This document shows positions 37,571 through 50,600 of a DNA stretch of 64,000 nt, piece after piece. The DNA comes from Styela clava (taxonomy: Eukaryota; Chordata; Ascidiacea; Stolidobranchia; Styelidae). The notes beneath the pieces are model-generated. The model ran no database searches and was not told the origin of the DNA. It saw only the letters and a program-made list of their open reading frames with translations. The stretch lies in contig NC_135255.1 in assembly GCF_964204865.1 (NCBI RefSeq), positions 6,105,135 to 6,169,134 of the forward strand. Direction: 5' to 3'. The translations under genes and the position numbers were made by a program. Numbering within the stretch: the first letter of the stretch is position 1; each line of letters begins with the position of its first letter.

Positions 37571-37755
37571 ATGGCAAGACAAAAACGTTCTGCATATAGG
37601 GCTGCATTCAAACTGGAGGTTGTTGATTATGCGGAAACTCATGGAAATAGAAAAGCTTCTAGAGAATTCAATCCCCAAAAAAAAAACCCATGAACAGAAA
37701 TCGAACAGTTGTTTGGTGAATCAGAGACTGAATCCGATTTTGAAGAGTTTTGAAT
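37571..37755 (+). pseudogene. Remnant of pogo-family transposase (both termini, middle lost)
   Basis: An ATG opens a helix-turn-helix-like start (KRSAYRAAFKLEVVDYAE) of the pogo/jerky DNA-binding type. It ends at a TGA after an A-run near 37676-37690. The downstream 60 bases read FGESETESDFEEF and stop, which resembles the acidic tail of such transposases. The catalytic domain is absent, consistent with an internal deletion. Confidence 0.7.
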
Positions 37756-38858
37756 TACTGTGTGCTTTTAATAAATTTTTGTTCATGCTGTGAGTTGTTA
37801 CCTTATGTGCTTACCAGTAGGCTAGTTAGTAGAGAAAAAATAAAAAAAATTTTATACCAATTTTCATTCAAAATTTAAAGGTGCGCGTTATACACGAGTG
37901 CGCGTTATAATTGAATAAATACGGTATATCCCTAATCATGATATCACAAATATAAATATGATGAGAATGCATTCAATACATATAGCAGTATAGGGTGGCT
38001 TACCCACTTTGCGGACACGACCTATTTGCGGCCATCAACTTCATCGATTTAATTAATGCCGAAAAAATTAACGGACCGCGACGATATTTCTCACACGCTA
38101 TCGCCCACTTATCCCTCGTAGCTCTGCGAAATTACACTAAAATGCGGCCACACACAAAAAAGTTACGACCGAAAAACCGACCGAAGAAAAAAAACGGACT
38201 ATTTTTTCATGTTGCCAACTACCCATCGTCCCTTTGGAATAGCTTGAAAATCTATAGAAATATGATAGATAAAAACATGAAAATTGGCAGGTGAGTGGAG
38301 TTGTGGTTTATTTAACCATCTTCAAAATTTCACGTTTCTACATCAAAAGGGGGGGGGAATGGGGGGGTGCGCATTCCCAATAAGTCGATAATATATTCGG
38401 CAGCCAATTTGCGACCACCATGTTTTTGTGTGTTTGACTGCTGCCATGCGGTGCTTCGTTTGTAATTTGACGGGTTATGTCCTAAAAGGTTGAGTTAACA
38501 GTTCGTCCTTTAACTTATTAGAATCAACGCGTAGAAGTTTAATTGTCAGAATATTCCTGGCCTAAGCAACATTTATTGATAAATTGACACGAGGTGAGTA
38601 TGACTGAATTAGTGCAGCGGGCCAGGTAGATATACATGCATGGTTGTAAACATTGCCTCGCTTTCGTAGTTATGCGTGCTATTCAAAGAGAGAGATTTTT
38701 ATTTGTCAGTTTTTAGTAGTGCTTCCAAAAATTAAAGAGAATTTTTATGGGGTCAAGGGTCACGGAAACATCCATCCTGTTGGCCGAAATGAAAAAAAAA
38801 ATGAAATTTTATGAACTTTGTTAGTTTTTTTTCCGTACAGATATATTAAATTAAAAAA

Positions 38859-41320
38859 ATGCCTGGACACATTACAAAACGTAAAATAAAGTACACGAAG
38901 GAAAATTTGAAAAAAGCTTTAAAAGCCATTACTGAAAAAAAAATGTCTCATCGCGAAGCAGCAGAGCGTTACGGAATCCCCAAATCTACTTTGACCGATC
39001 GTATAACAGGTATGTATATTTTTTTTATTACAAATCATTCCAATTTATCATAGTAACGGCGTCATATCTTACATTTTCAAGGAAAAAGGTCATTGGATGT
39101 AATGCCTAAACGTGGGCCCCCCACTGCTTTATCATCCGAAGAGGAAGAGTCGCTGAAAACATTTTTGAAGGACATGGCCAAGCGTGGACTCGGGATGGGC
39201 AAGAGAGACGTGAGACATATCCTAATCTACACCAAATCTGAGTGATAGCATTTTTTCAAATAATTACCTTTTTTCAGGTGCTTCAAACGGTAAAAAACAT
39301 GCTAGATTTGTCGGGAAAGCGTGTGCGGTATTTCAGGAATAATCTCCCAAGTGACTCCTGGTGGTGCGGATTCTTGTCGCGGAACCCGGACCTGAAAACC
39401 ATGACAACGGAAAAATTGGAGGTGGCGCGAGCCATGGCTTGTTCGGAAAAAAAGGTGAGCAGTTGGATGGAAAAGTACACGGCAATGTTAGAGGAAAACA
39501 ACATCACGAACGGAAGTAGTATATACAACTGCGACGAAACCGGATTTTCTTTTCAAACGAAAGCCGGTAAAAAAGTCGTGGCTGGCAGGGGGATGAAAAC
39601 CTGCTATAACATCACCAGCAGCAATAAAACTCAAATCACGGTGCTGATTTGCATCAGCGCCAGCGGTAACATCCTTCCGCCCTACATACTTTTCCCCGGC
39701 AAGCGTATGAATCCGTCTCATGCACTGGATTTTCCCGATGGCAGCAGATGTCATGTGACTGATAAGGGCTGGATGACTAAAGATTCATTCTATGACTGGA
39801 TGGAACAACTATTCATACCTAATTTACCTAACAAGTCAACAAGGGGGGCCGTCGTACTTCTTCTTGATGGTCACACGTCCCACAAAGATTTTCGCACAAG
39901 CACGTTAGCCCGAGAAAATAATATCATTCTCTACTGTTTGCCTGCCCACACTACACATATTCTGCAGCCACTGGACAAAGGATTTTATGGCCCTTTCAAA
40001 GGAAATTGGAGTCGCTGTTGTGATTCTTTTTTTGGAAAAGAGCAGTGTGTGGTTGATAAGTACACCTTTGGTCGAGTTTTTACCCAGGCGTACTTACGAA
40101 CCTCACGCTTGGATGTGATAGTAAATTCATTTAAATCATGTGGCGTCTGGCCTCCAAATATTGGAGCTGTGGATTTGGAAAAAGCATTACCGTCCACCAT
40201 ATTTGTTGACGATGAACCATCAATGTCAAAATCCCCAAAGCCCTCGGCCCACGCTAATTCTCAACAACAGATATGGGAAGCGAATGGCTCTGCGATTACT
40301 GACGTAGAACCTGTCTTCGATAATCTCGACATGGCCCCAATGTCGCTTGCTGACCCAAAGTTTATTGAAGGTGGAAATATAGAATTCCCGACTAAAAGCA
40401 TGTTGGCGTCGAATGAACTAGATCATGATGTGTCGTACTTGGATTTACTTTTATTTGACGACGAACAGCCTGAAGACGCACTTATCACTTTGAATATGTC
40501 TGATATATTGGATGACCAGCCATCTACATCTCGATCACCCGATCCTGGTTGTAATACAACAGATGTTGTTGAGCTAAATCTAAATGATCAGAGTACAAGT
40601 GCTTTAGCATCCCCGGCTTCCAAAATGTACGAGAGTCTGTCACCAATTGATTCTAAGGGCAGGAGAGCTTTAGAGGCGTTGGAAAGGGGTATGAATAGAG
40701 ATGAAAAGACACTGTTTGAAAAGAAGTTAGAGTGTGGAGACATAGAAGGCAGTGGGGTATATATCGCATGGAGACACCTGAAGTTGGAGACTTTGAAAGA
40801 ACTAGAAAATAGAAAAAGAGAAATAAGAAGTTTTTGTGTTAATACGGATTCGACAAATTTGGCTAGAAAAGAGTTGTTTAAAATACCAGAAAAGAAAAGG
40901 CCCGTGAAAAATTACAAAAATATGCCACTATATAATTTGTCATCTGATCGAGCTGTAACGGAGTTGAAAGATTCAATCGAGAAAAAAAGGCTAGCTGAGG
41001 AACAAAAAAGGAAAAGGGCAGACAGAAAAGAGATAAGCAAAATTCAAAGATCAGAAAAACAGAAAAATATGAGTTTAGAGAAGGTCAAACCTCTGAAAAG
41101 GAGACGAAATTTGTCTATAAAACAAAAAGAAAAAAAGAAGGAAGATTGCAATGTATGTAAGGTGCAGTTCAATGGTGGGCCTGATGAACCACGCTGGATT
41201 GCGTGCGATCAGTGCGATAAGTGGTTCCATCTGCACTGCACAGAGCTGAATCCGCATTTAAGCGCATCAGCAGTAGAGGGACTTCGTTGGTTTTGCTGCA
41301 AATGTATTTCTGCCATATAG
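38859..41320 (+). CDS. Pogo-like DDE transposase with C-terminal PHD finger
   Basis: Exons 38859-39009, 39082-39209 and 39278-41320 join in frame to 773 residues with no break. An N-terminal psq/CENP-B-like helix-turn-helix (SHREAAERYGIPKSTLTDRI) should bind the element's ends. The DDE domain shows YNCDETGF, LLLDGHTSH and ILQPLDKGFYGPFK, with 35 residues between the second and third aspartates. A lysine-rich region follows. The C-terminus is a PHD-type zinc finger beginning CNVCKVQF, then CDQCDKWFHLHC and a final FCCKC. A PHD finger usually reads histone tails; its role in a transposase is not established here. AATAAA lies at 41346-41351. An acceptor-like TTTTTTCCGTACAG sits 19 bases before the ATG. 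Confidence 0.9.
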
Positions 41321-41345
41321 AATATTTTACTGCGACTATGTGAGT

Positions 41346-41351
41346 AATAAA
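41346..41351 (+). terminator. Polyadenylation signal of the pogo transposase
   Basis: AATAAA 25 bases after the stop codon and inside the element. Confidence 0.6.
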
Positions 41352-42566
41352 AAATTCTTGTTGGAATTGATTGTGTGTCTTATATTCTCTAAGCAACATT
41401 TTATCTACAAGTACACAAAAATATGGTCATAGTTTAAATCAAAACATAGTCTTTAAAAATTGCCAGTGATGTACGAAATACGCAAAAGGGTAATGTTTCT
41501 AACATATAAGGCAGAAACTTGAAAATATCACATATAACTTTTGATGAGAAGTGAACACAATGGCAATTTTGTTGAAAATATCAGGTAAAAATTGCTGTTT
41601 GCGTCGAAAGCAACAAACTCATTTAGTAAAATTTTATTGTTTCAAGGACGGTTAAGGGTTATGCTATTTTATTGTTTTGATGCCACTATTGAAGGCTAAA
41701 TCGCGGCACGTATATTCAAAAACATGTGGGTTTTCGAAATAACCGTGTTGTTAAAATATATGACGGTCAAAAATGCAATTAAAAGTCCAGTTTTTCCACG
41801 CATGACTGCATATGTTGTAGTCTCGACGCAGCCGAAACGATGTTTAAGGCTCGAAATCCGTGGTCGCACGCTGGTCGTTCGGTCGCAATTTCGTCTTCTG
41901 AGTGTCGTACTTTGGTGGTTTGTATAGCTTTAACCCCTGGTCGTAGAAAGTTAATTCGAGTTGTAGCGTGTAGAATAAATGCCAATGAACATACGGTGAA
42001 AAAATTACCGGGTTAGAAATATTGGTTTTTATTTTATAGCGGTTTGAATGAAATCGTCCGCAAACTGGCTGCACCACCCTAGTACGGTAGGTAATATCCT
42101 ACAAACCAACATTGATGACTACACTTAACTGGTAACTGCTGATCTTTACCGGTACCGTATGACATTACTGATTTACCATTCGAAACTTTTATTTTCATTT
42201 GATTGAAGTCGATATTAGAACAACGTATAAAAACAATAGGTCGGTATTTAAAATTAATAGTCAACTCCCAATACTCAAGACAAGATCCAGCAATACATAT
42301 TTACCTTAAGCTGTCCTTCTCTGCAAATAATATAATGGCTACTAGGCCTATATCTGATTGCTCGGAATTGTGCCATCACTTCGACAAATGTGTAACGTTT
42401 AAATCCCTTTTGTTTTGAGTATTCCAACGGTCGCAATGCGTCTGCAGTAACGGCGTCAGCCATCAACTGAAATTTGTTTCAAAACAAATCCAACGTCATA
42501 AGCGTTCAATTTCCGTGATGATTTTTTTTGTGGCGCTAAAGAGGCCAGAATCGAGAAATATCTCGC

Positions 42567-42651
42567 AAACTCCATAACAAACATACATTAAAAATAGAGA
42601 ATCCTGGAGGGCAAGCAAAACCTATAAAACATGAGAAGTATCTCATGTGCC
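42567..42651 (+). repeat. Dispersed repeat, copy 2
   Basis: Similar to 7693-7781 over about 85 bp with small insertions; see that entry. Confidence 0.6.
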
Positions 42652-43410
42652 TGCCCACCAGCACGCACGCAAAAACACAAGCCCAATTAAATGAGGCTTG
42701 GGCCAAACTAAATAAACGATAGTATTAAACTTCCGGGCTGTTGTTCCCTTTAACAATTACGTTGATAATGACCAATTCCCACAACCTCATCCAAAGATAA
42801 TGTGGGGAGTGGAATGTAATAAATTTGCGACGAAAGTCATACTCATGAAGCCATGAAAGCTTTAGGAAAAACCAAGCCATGAAAAACTACACTGATTGCT
42901 AGATTGGGCATTGCGGAAAATAGGTAGGTTGATAGGTAGGTTTAATATACAAACAAACGCAAGAAGAATGTTTGGACCAAAAAAAATTAAGAATCGGGAA
43001 AGTGAACAATACTTTGAGATTTAAACGTATACGACAAGATTTTTTCCTAAATAATAAACCAGAAAATTTCAAATTTTCAGTGCTTCTATAATAAAATAAG
43101 CCGCTAGGTTATTATTTTATATTTGAATATTTTTTGAAGCAGACAGGGCCCAATATTTTACACAAATTTTGCAATTTTATTTCAAATCACGAAACACTGC
43201 TTTGACAGTGAACTTGGTGTCCATATATTTGAGCGTTAGTTGCTTCCTGGAAATAAAAATAATTTTCGAATGTTTCCAATTCCAAATTGTTATAACTCCC
43301 GCCTGAGGCTTTCATCTTACAAGATATACTTAAACAAAATAATTGATAACAATGGGAACATTAGGAGTTACATATTTGTCACAGGGAGATGAAATTCGAT
43401 ACGACTTAAT

Positions 43411-43665
43411 CCTATGGCTAACCGCGACCTCTCGCCCGGCAAACAGTCCATGTCCGTGTGGGATTAGCTAGTCAATTATTTGTTTTCAATCGATAGGATT
43501 CACATACTCATCCCGGATGCATTAACTTAATGATGGAGGAACCACACTGCGGCGATGAGGAGTCCAGCAATCTTCTCGCACATAGTTATCCCGCACGAGA
43601 TTCGCAACTGCGCAATCCTTTTCATAACGCTTAGATGCCTTAGAACGATGCGCCACAACGCCGCA
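43411..43665 (-). mobile_element. tRNA-derived SINE, copy 1
   Basis: Read on the minus strand it begins GTTGTGGCGCATCGTTCTAA (box-A-like) and has GCAGTTGCGAATCTCGTGCG (box-B-like). The body contains AGATTGCTGGACTCCTC and a downstream GCTAATCCCA shared with the copy near 46.7-47.0 kb. Borders are approximate and no target duplication was resolved. Confidence 0.6.
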
Positions 43666-44611
43666 AGAGTACCGGTACATTAGGAAACTCAACACTGAAT
43701 TGGCTCTTCCGCAAATAAAAATATGCAATACTGCTTTCAATGATAATTTTTATATAATACTCAGAATGCGTTACAAATTACTGAGCAGTGATAAGGTAAC
43801 ATACCGTTTGCAAAATTGCACCTCAAATTTGGCGGTAAATTCACACCAGAAAGTTTAACAAAATTTCCTTTTTGACATACCTCGCAAATAATAACTTTAT
43901 GGGGAATATAATGTAGCCTTATCACTGCTTGTAGATGGACCAATATATATAATAATAAAAAACGGAAAAATATGCATAAGATATTGCACATGTGACATGA
44001 ATATATAACAAATACTGCACCATGGAATCATAGGAAAACTAGGTTTTTAGAGAAAACAAGCTAATGATCTCTAATAAGATATTAAAGGGGTGATATGGCC
44101 CGTACTGAAATTATAGTCAAAATCTTAATGTTAAGGAATTCCTGAAAAAATCGGGATAATTTGAACCATGAGCTAAAGTTCCCCCGAAAAGAAAACTTTG
44201 CATCCAGAGAGATTACATTTTCGAAAAGTTAAATCAAGCCTAGTCTACTAGTGATTCATCTTTAATGATTGTAACTAATTATATGAAAATCAATGCATAT
44301 GAACACTAGGAGAGTAAATGGCAATATGAATCAATATATACGGTAATAGTATGGGTTCTGCAACAAAGCGATAAGCATCCATAGAATACATATAATAAAA
44401 AATTTGGCACCAAAATTTACAGAATTTGAGTAGTGATTTTAATTATAGATATAGAACATTGACCAATACTCGGACCTATAACGGTGGCAAATGCAGAATA
44501 ATATTACTACACTTTGCCAATTTGAATAACCACATTTGAGCATGGAGTAGAGTAACCAGAAAAATATATATAATAAAAATCAAATGGAACTTTTTGATAG
44601 AGTAAGTGGGA

Positions 44612-47600
44612 TTAAATCTTGACAAAAAACTTGATCTTGTAGCAATAGTAAGCTATGATGACCCAGTAGGCAGTTCCCAGCATATTCATTGCGAGTAATT
44701 CAGCATGAGTTGACGTAGAACCAGCACCCCAACTAAATGGAAGATATCCCGTAAACACCTCATGTCCGACATATATGAAGATACTATTCATTCCTGCAAA
44801 AATTCAAAAAAGTTTGAAAGTCATACTTAGACAGAGAACTATTTTTTAATCGGAAGGTGAATATAAGGCGATGTACAACTCGGAAAATATAGAAAAATCA
44901 ATTGAATAGCCTTTTACTGACTTGATGTAGTAAAAATTTGAAATTGAATAATCTGGTAGTTGTTCAGACTCACTTTGTGTTTCATAAGTATAATGAAACA
45001 CCTAAACTGTATATGTTTGTATTACTCACCAACAAAATAGAATGGAGCACCAGTCCACAATTTTTTGATATCAATAATGTAATACATCGTAGGTAGTATG
45101 AAGAATGCAAAACATGAAAGAGTTGTCACAAATGATGTAGACCTAAAAATACAAAAAGCAATCCTCCAAATTACAAAATAAACTAAATCTGGTGAAAAAT
45201 AAAAATTCATGACCAATTACTGAAATCAAAACAAACAATTTTATATGGATTAATTAAACTTCCAAAGAGAAATTTTGAGATTACGTACTTATGACACTTT
45301 GTTGGAGTAAAACTGCAACTTTGCAGCAAAAATGAAGATTTATGCTAAATTTTATTGATAAAAATCAAGACTTTTATCATGATTTTATAGATCACCAACA
45401 AATTAATCAAAAGTATTTAAATTTGAAATGATCACCTATATGATGTAAAATATAAAACTACCTCAAAACATCCCTCTTTGCGAAGTGAATTATTAAAATA
45501 TCTACTTCAGAATTTGGTCCAAGTTTGGATCTGATGATTTAGTTCAAAGTAGTAAATTTACCAGAAAGTTAAGAATGAATATCTAAATCGCCTTTGTTAA
45601 TATTTATCCAACACAGTGGTTTCGATGCTGTGCATTTTAATTTCAAGTGTGTAGCAAAATATCATTTTATAAACATTATTTCCCATGTTTCCACATTTAG
45701 ACTTGATATATAATGATTTGAGTACAGGAATGAACAGTCAACTATATTTACCATAAATTTTTATTTACTGGAATCCAACCGTCATACTGAGAAAATTTAG
45801 TCAGGACTGCAGATATAACACCAAGAAGTAATGACCAACAATACCATCGGATAATTCTCTGTTTTGGTTCCTTGTAGTACAAATAGATCTTACCAGCCTG
45901 TTTTAAATAATCTTGTGTTAAATTTTTTCGTTACTATCCAATACTGTTGAAAAAATCATATAAAATACACACAATATAAGATACGACCAAATAAGTTGGA
46001 AAAAAGCTCAAATTTTTAGATGTTTTACAATAAAAAATGTATCAAATCTACTGTTTTTTCAAATAAATTGAATACTGTATCATTATGGACATAAACAAAG
46101 TGTTGGAATTAAACAATTAATTTTTTGGCTGTAAAGTACATTTATGAATCGCTTTGCAAAATTGCTGTTTCAAAATTTCCCAACACAGGGAAAGTCGCTG
46201 GAATGCTTACCTAAATATCTGTTCATATTTTAAATGAATCTTATGGCTATTGCTGAATTTTGCTATCTTTTATAAGTACTGAGTACACCTTCATATGACT
46301 TCGGTATGTTTGTTTATGACATTCAGTTATCTACTTCAACATTGGATTATTATTTGCTAAAATAACGGTGCCAACAATTTTGGCCTACCATGTAAATATA
46401 AATTTGAGCATTTCTCTCTTGATATATAAATACCATAAATTTAACAAGGATACCTCATCTCTTTACCCTTTCGGATTTACGATTCTACATATTTATCCCC
46501 GGGGAGAGGAAAGAAATGGCGAATTGATGGTATGGCTGATTAGTCCTTGGGATTAGTTAGCCAGCCCTTCTCCGATACACCGATATATCGGGCCGATATT
46601 GCGTGTTTGCCGATATATCATATCGGCCCAATCGGTCGATATATCTGGCCGATATATATCAGCGTTAGTCGCTTTTCCACGTTCTAAAAAAGAGTATTTT
46701 TCCCCGGGGAGAGGAAAGAAATGGCGAATTGATGGTATGGCTGATTAGTCCTTGGGATTAGTTAGCCAGCCCTTCTCAGAAGCATGATCTTGATGGTGGA
46801 GGAAGACGTAACCAACCAGCGATAACATGAACCACCTTACAGCAGCGAGGAGTCCAGCAATCTAATTATCACCAACAAGATTCAAACATGCAAACCCACG
46901 AAGGGTAATCAGAGGTGTGGTGGAGAGCGTAATCCTAACGCTTAGCATGATGTGCCACACCATTGAGCAAAAATACATTTTCTCCCAGTTATACCAGTTT
47001 AATACAGTTAGGTAGTATTCAGATTATGGGTTACTTGGGTAAGCAATGATGGAAACCTACCTGCAATCCTAAAAATACTATCAAGATGCTGTGAATTGAT
47101 CCAAGAAGTCCTTCTGGGTCAAAAGGAATAGTTTCATCAAAATCAGGGGGGAAATACACTTTCTGAAATAAAATAAGCAATGAATTTTTTTTTGATAAAA
47201 CACTGAGTGATATGTAACGATGGAAATTTTCATTTGAAACGTCTTTTAACAACTTCAACAATGCCGACCTAATTATTTTGCCTTCTGGATGAGGTGGAGG
47301 TCATGAAATTTAAACCCAATGTGTAATTTGCGATGTCAAGGCTGTTAAATTAGACGCTTTCTATACTAAGCGCTCAAGCTGCACTAAAACTTTGATAATC
47401 CATGAAAAACTAAGTTAATAGAAAATGAGGGAGTATATGGTATGTACATATGCTCCTTAGAAAAAAGCATTGAAGTCTGACATGAAAATGCATTTTTTTT
47501 CGTTCAAAATGCGACTGTTTAAATATCAATCGTGATTTTAAACAATGTGAAAAAAAGTTAGCATTGTCGGAGAATTCATAAAAGTGGCAAAAACAAAAAG

Positions 47601-50600
47601 TTTGATTTATGGCATCAATCGATATCATCACAATGCCAAAAAAGGAGAATATTTGGGTAAAATGAAAAACAAGTTTGCTAGAACAAAATTTCCATATGCA
47701 ACCTGTAAAGATTTTACAGCAGTAGCCTATTTGTGACACAATATGATTAAACTCAATATAAAGGTTTATTTACTTTAGCAGTTGTGCTACCATACAAGTG
47801 TTTTACTCCAAATACTTTTCTGTCAATATAAGCAGCAGCACCACCAGTACAATTGAAATTTTTACCATGATCTGCTAAGCCACCAGGTCCAATATATCCA
47901 CTGAAAAGTACAAAAACAACTAAAAATAAATATACCAGCAATGCAAACATGTCCAAATGAATTCAATTTAATAAAGTTTCAAATAATTGTTGCTCAGAGT
48001 GTAGAGCTTTTTTTACTTCTAAGTGTGTGCTGTGAGCATGATTAAAATCGAAGAATGAAACAATGAACAAATTTTTTTGTACCAAGTTATACATCTAAGT
48101 TATAAATCATAATTATATGCCAAAAACATATCAAATCCTAAAAGTGGAAACTACATTAAGTTAAAAAGCAAATTTCCACAAGTAGATAAAACATAACTTC
48201 TTCACGAGCTTTGAACAAACCCAGTGGAGAATAAATAAAATATAGGATCAATTATTGAGCAAAAAAACAAACGATTCCTAAGCATACTTTCCTCATGAAA
48301 TAGCTACGATGGAAGAAATTTTAAATTCATTGGAAAGAATTTCATGCATTGGACTAAAAGTGCTAATTGAAATCAAAATTAAGAAAGGCAAATTTTGTCA
48401 GCCGAACCACACACAGCCATGATTTTAACTAATAAGCAGTGGACAAAGCTTGGACAAATCTAAAATTGCTTTTTCGGAATAGCACAAAGCAACAAAACTT
48501 TTAGGAAAATCACTTACGTTGGACAACCATTGTCGAGAGGTAACAGAAACGTAAGACAATGCCATAACACTTCAAAACAAGCAATAATAATCCATTGCAA
48601 CCAATAAACTTTGATATCACGAATTAGATACCACCATGGATTACTTCCATCTTCTGGAAAAAGAAGTTAATTAATTAGCACAACAGTGTATAGAGCAGGG
48701 ATGGGCAAGTTTTCTTGACCAGGGGCCAAAACTTCTGCCCATCTAAACTGACGAGCTGCATAAGTGTGATGTAAAATATTACATTTCATGAGCAGTATTT
48801 ACAGTCTTACATAAGCAAATGCGGAAAACAATAAGCCTCATGCCAAAACTAAATCACAATCTCGGCAAATTTTGTGAGCTATTTTTTAGGTAAAACATAG
48901 AAATTTTTAGTTTGGTTGTGGCAGCATCAGGCGGGCAGGATTAAATTACTCAATGGGCCATATTTGGCCCGTGGGCCATAGTTTGTCCATGTCGGTTATA
49001 GAGTAACTAATTCAGAAATTTCCAAAATGAATCAAATGTTCAAAATTCTGAATTCTTGAGATCAGGAGTAATTTCAATCAATGTCCCTATAAAAAATTTC
49101 ATGTGAAACAAGTTGAACCTCACAGTAAAAAATACGGTATTTTTTAAAGTTTTAAAACCGTCAATTGACTTCTAAGTTTGGCCAGCCATGAATAGTAGTA
49201 GCCTATACATTGATATTGGATATCAGTGAAATTTTTAATACTAAAATTTGAATTGAAATCGGAAGTACGGTATATAGGGTACCGTAAGTACCGTATACCA
49301 TCGCATATAAGCCGAGTTTAAAACTCAAAAAGAAGTTGCCAAACTAATGGATCGGCTTATATGTGAGCATAACTCTGATCACACTCAAACGAAATGACAT
49401 TATGCTAACTTAATTCCAGCAGCTACAACTCGAACCAAGCTAAGTTCTCACGATAAGAGCGTACGATTTGTAGGGTCAGCTTATATGCAAAATTGCATAA
49501 ATTCACCATTTTTGGGAGGTCAGCTTATATGTGAGAATATACGGTATATGGATTTCACCAAAACTAATAGATATTGATGCAGTATAATCAAATGGTTTTT
49601 CCTATGCAAGAGAAATCTGCTTATGCTTTAATATACGAATGTTTAGTGATGCTGATGATGAAAAAAGTGTAAATGTTACCTGAAGTAGCATTAACTACCA
49701 TGGTTGAAATATCAGAAACTGATTTATGGAATCCCCAATGTAGTAACGTTACAATGCAATATGCAACTGCAAATCTCTGTAGAACTCCTGGTATTCTCAT
49801 GTTGACAAAATCAGCTGTAAAAATATTTGCTCTTATATTTACTATTCTACATGAATATAATAAAAAGCAAAATAGTTAACTATTCAGAAAGTTCAAATTT
49901 CCAATATTCAAATAGAATCACATGGTGGTAAAATTCAAAAATGTGCTAATTTACTTTGAAAAAGAGTAATGTTGATCTTGATCATTGAATTCTTTAAATA
50001 GAGAATAGATACAGAATAATGAGAATGAAACTAGTCTTATTTTAACTGCATGACAAAACTATGAATAGGTATGTTCATAAAAAAATCCTATCGGTACAAC
50101 AAATTTTGACACAACATTCAAAAGTGTGTTGCTTTGATTAGGGATGTAAGTTCCAGAATTTCGAATCGAAGCGATTCGAATCAACATCAATTCGAAGCAA
50201 TTTAGGAAAAAATGGCTTGATTTAATTTAAAAAGAATTTTATAGATATCACAAGGCACAAATGCCTGACACAGCGGCGATGCTTTGAAATCGACCAAAAG
50301 CGTTTGTTTTCAGCTTTACAAAGCCGTGACACTCCCACAGTCGTTATTTTTTTATTTTGGTAGCAGCTTTCGAGGGACCAATGGTTTTGCACAATTTTGG
50401 TCAACTACTCAAATTTTTACAAAGTTTTGCAAACATTTTAATATATAAACGTTTCTTCAAATTATCTACATAATATGATTATAATAAAACATCATTGCTT
50501 TACTCTTTATAAACATGACTGCGATGCTTCCAACGTTACCATTGCTTTTTTTAAATCATGGCGCATACGGTACTAACTAGCGTTTATCATTCGGATGAAT

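Larger units (their letters stand above)
37217..37924 (+). mobile_element. Internally deleted pogo/Tigger-like element nested in hAT
   Basis: The ends CCGTATTTATTCGATTATAA and its near complement are ~25-bp inverted repeats, flanked by TA at 37215-37216 and 37925-37926. It carries only the two ends of a transposase frame. A GC-rich tandem repeat lies at 37377-37488. Confidence 0.85.
36364..37934. mobile_element. Non-autonomous hAT element carrying a nested pogo-type element
   Basis: The flanks ATCATGAT at 36356-36363 and 37935-37942 are identical 8-bp duplications. The ends start TAGGGATGTAAGTTTC, and the right end is interrupted by the inner element. A second copy of the family is at 50139-50744. 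Without the insertion this copy would be about 861 bp. Confidence 0.88.
37993..42079 (+). mobile_element. Complete pogo-superfamily transposon (4.09 kb)
   Basis: The inverted ends agree at 19 of 24 positions: GGGTGGCTTACCCACTTTGC at the left and the complement of GCAAACTGGCTGCACCACCC at the right, with GGAC following inward. Both ends are flanked by TA (37991-37992 and 42080-42081), the Tc1/mariner/pogo target duplication. The transposase gene inside is open, so the element may be recently active. Confidence 0.85.
42082..44611. other. Intergenic DNA with repeats, no gene seen
   Basis: Between the pogo element and the HGSNAT 3' end. It holds the dispersed repeat at 42567-42651 and a SINE at ~43411-43665. 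The remainder shows nothing I can name. Confidence 0.45.

Noticed and set aside
46573-46700. CRISPR-like array from the repeated CGATATATC motifs
   Set aside because: The motifs are short, irregularly spaced and palindromic in a eukaryotic intron, with no repeat-spacer structure.
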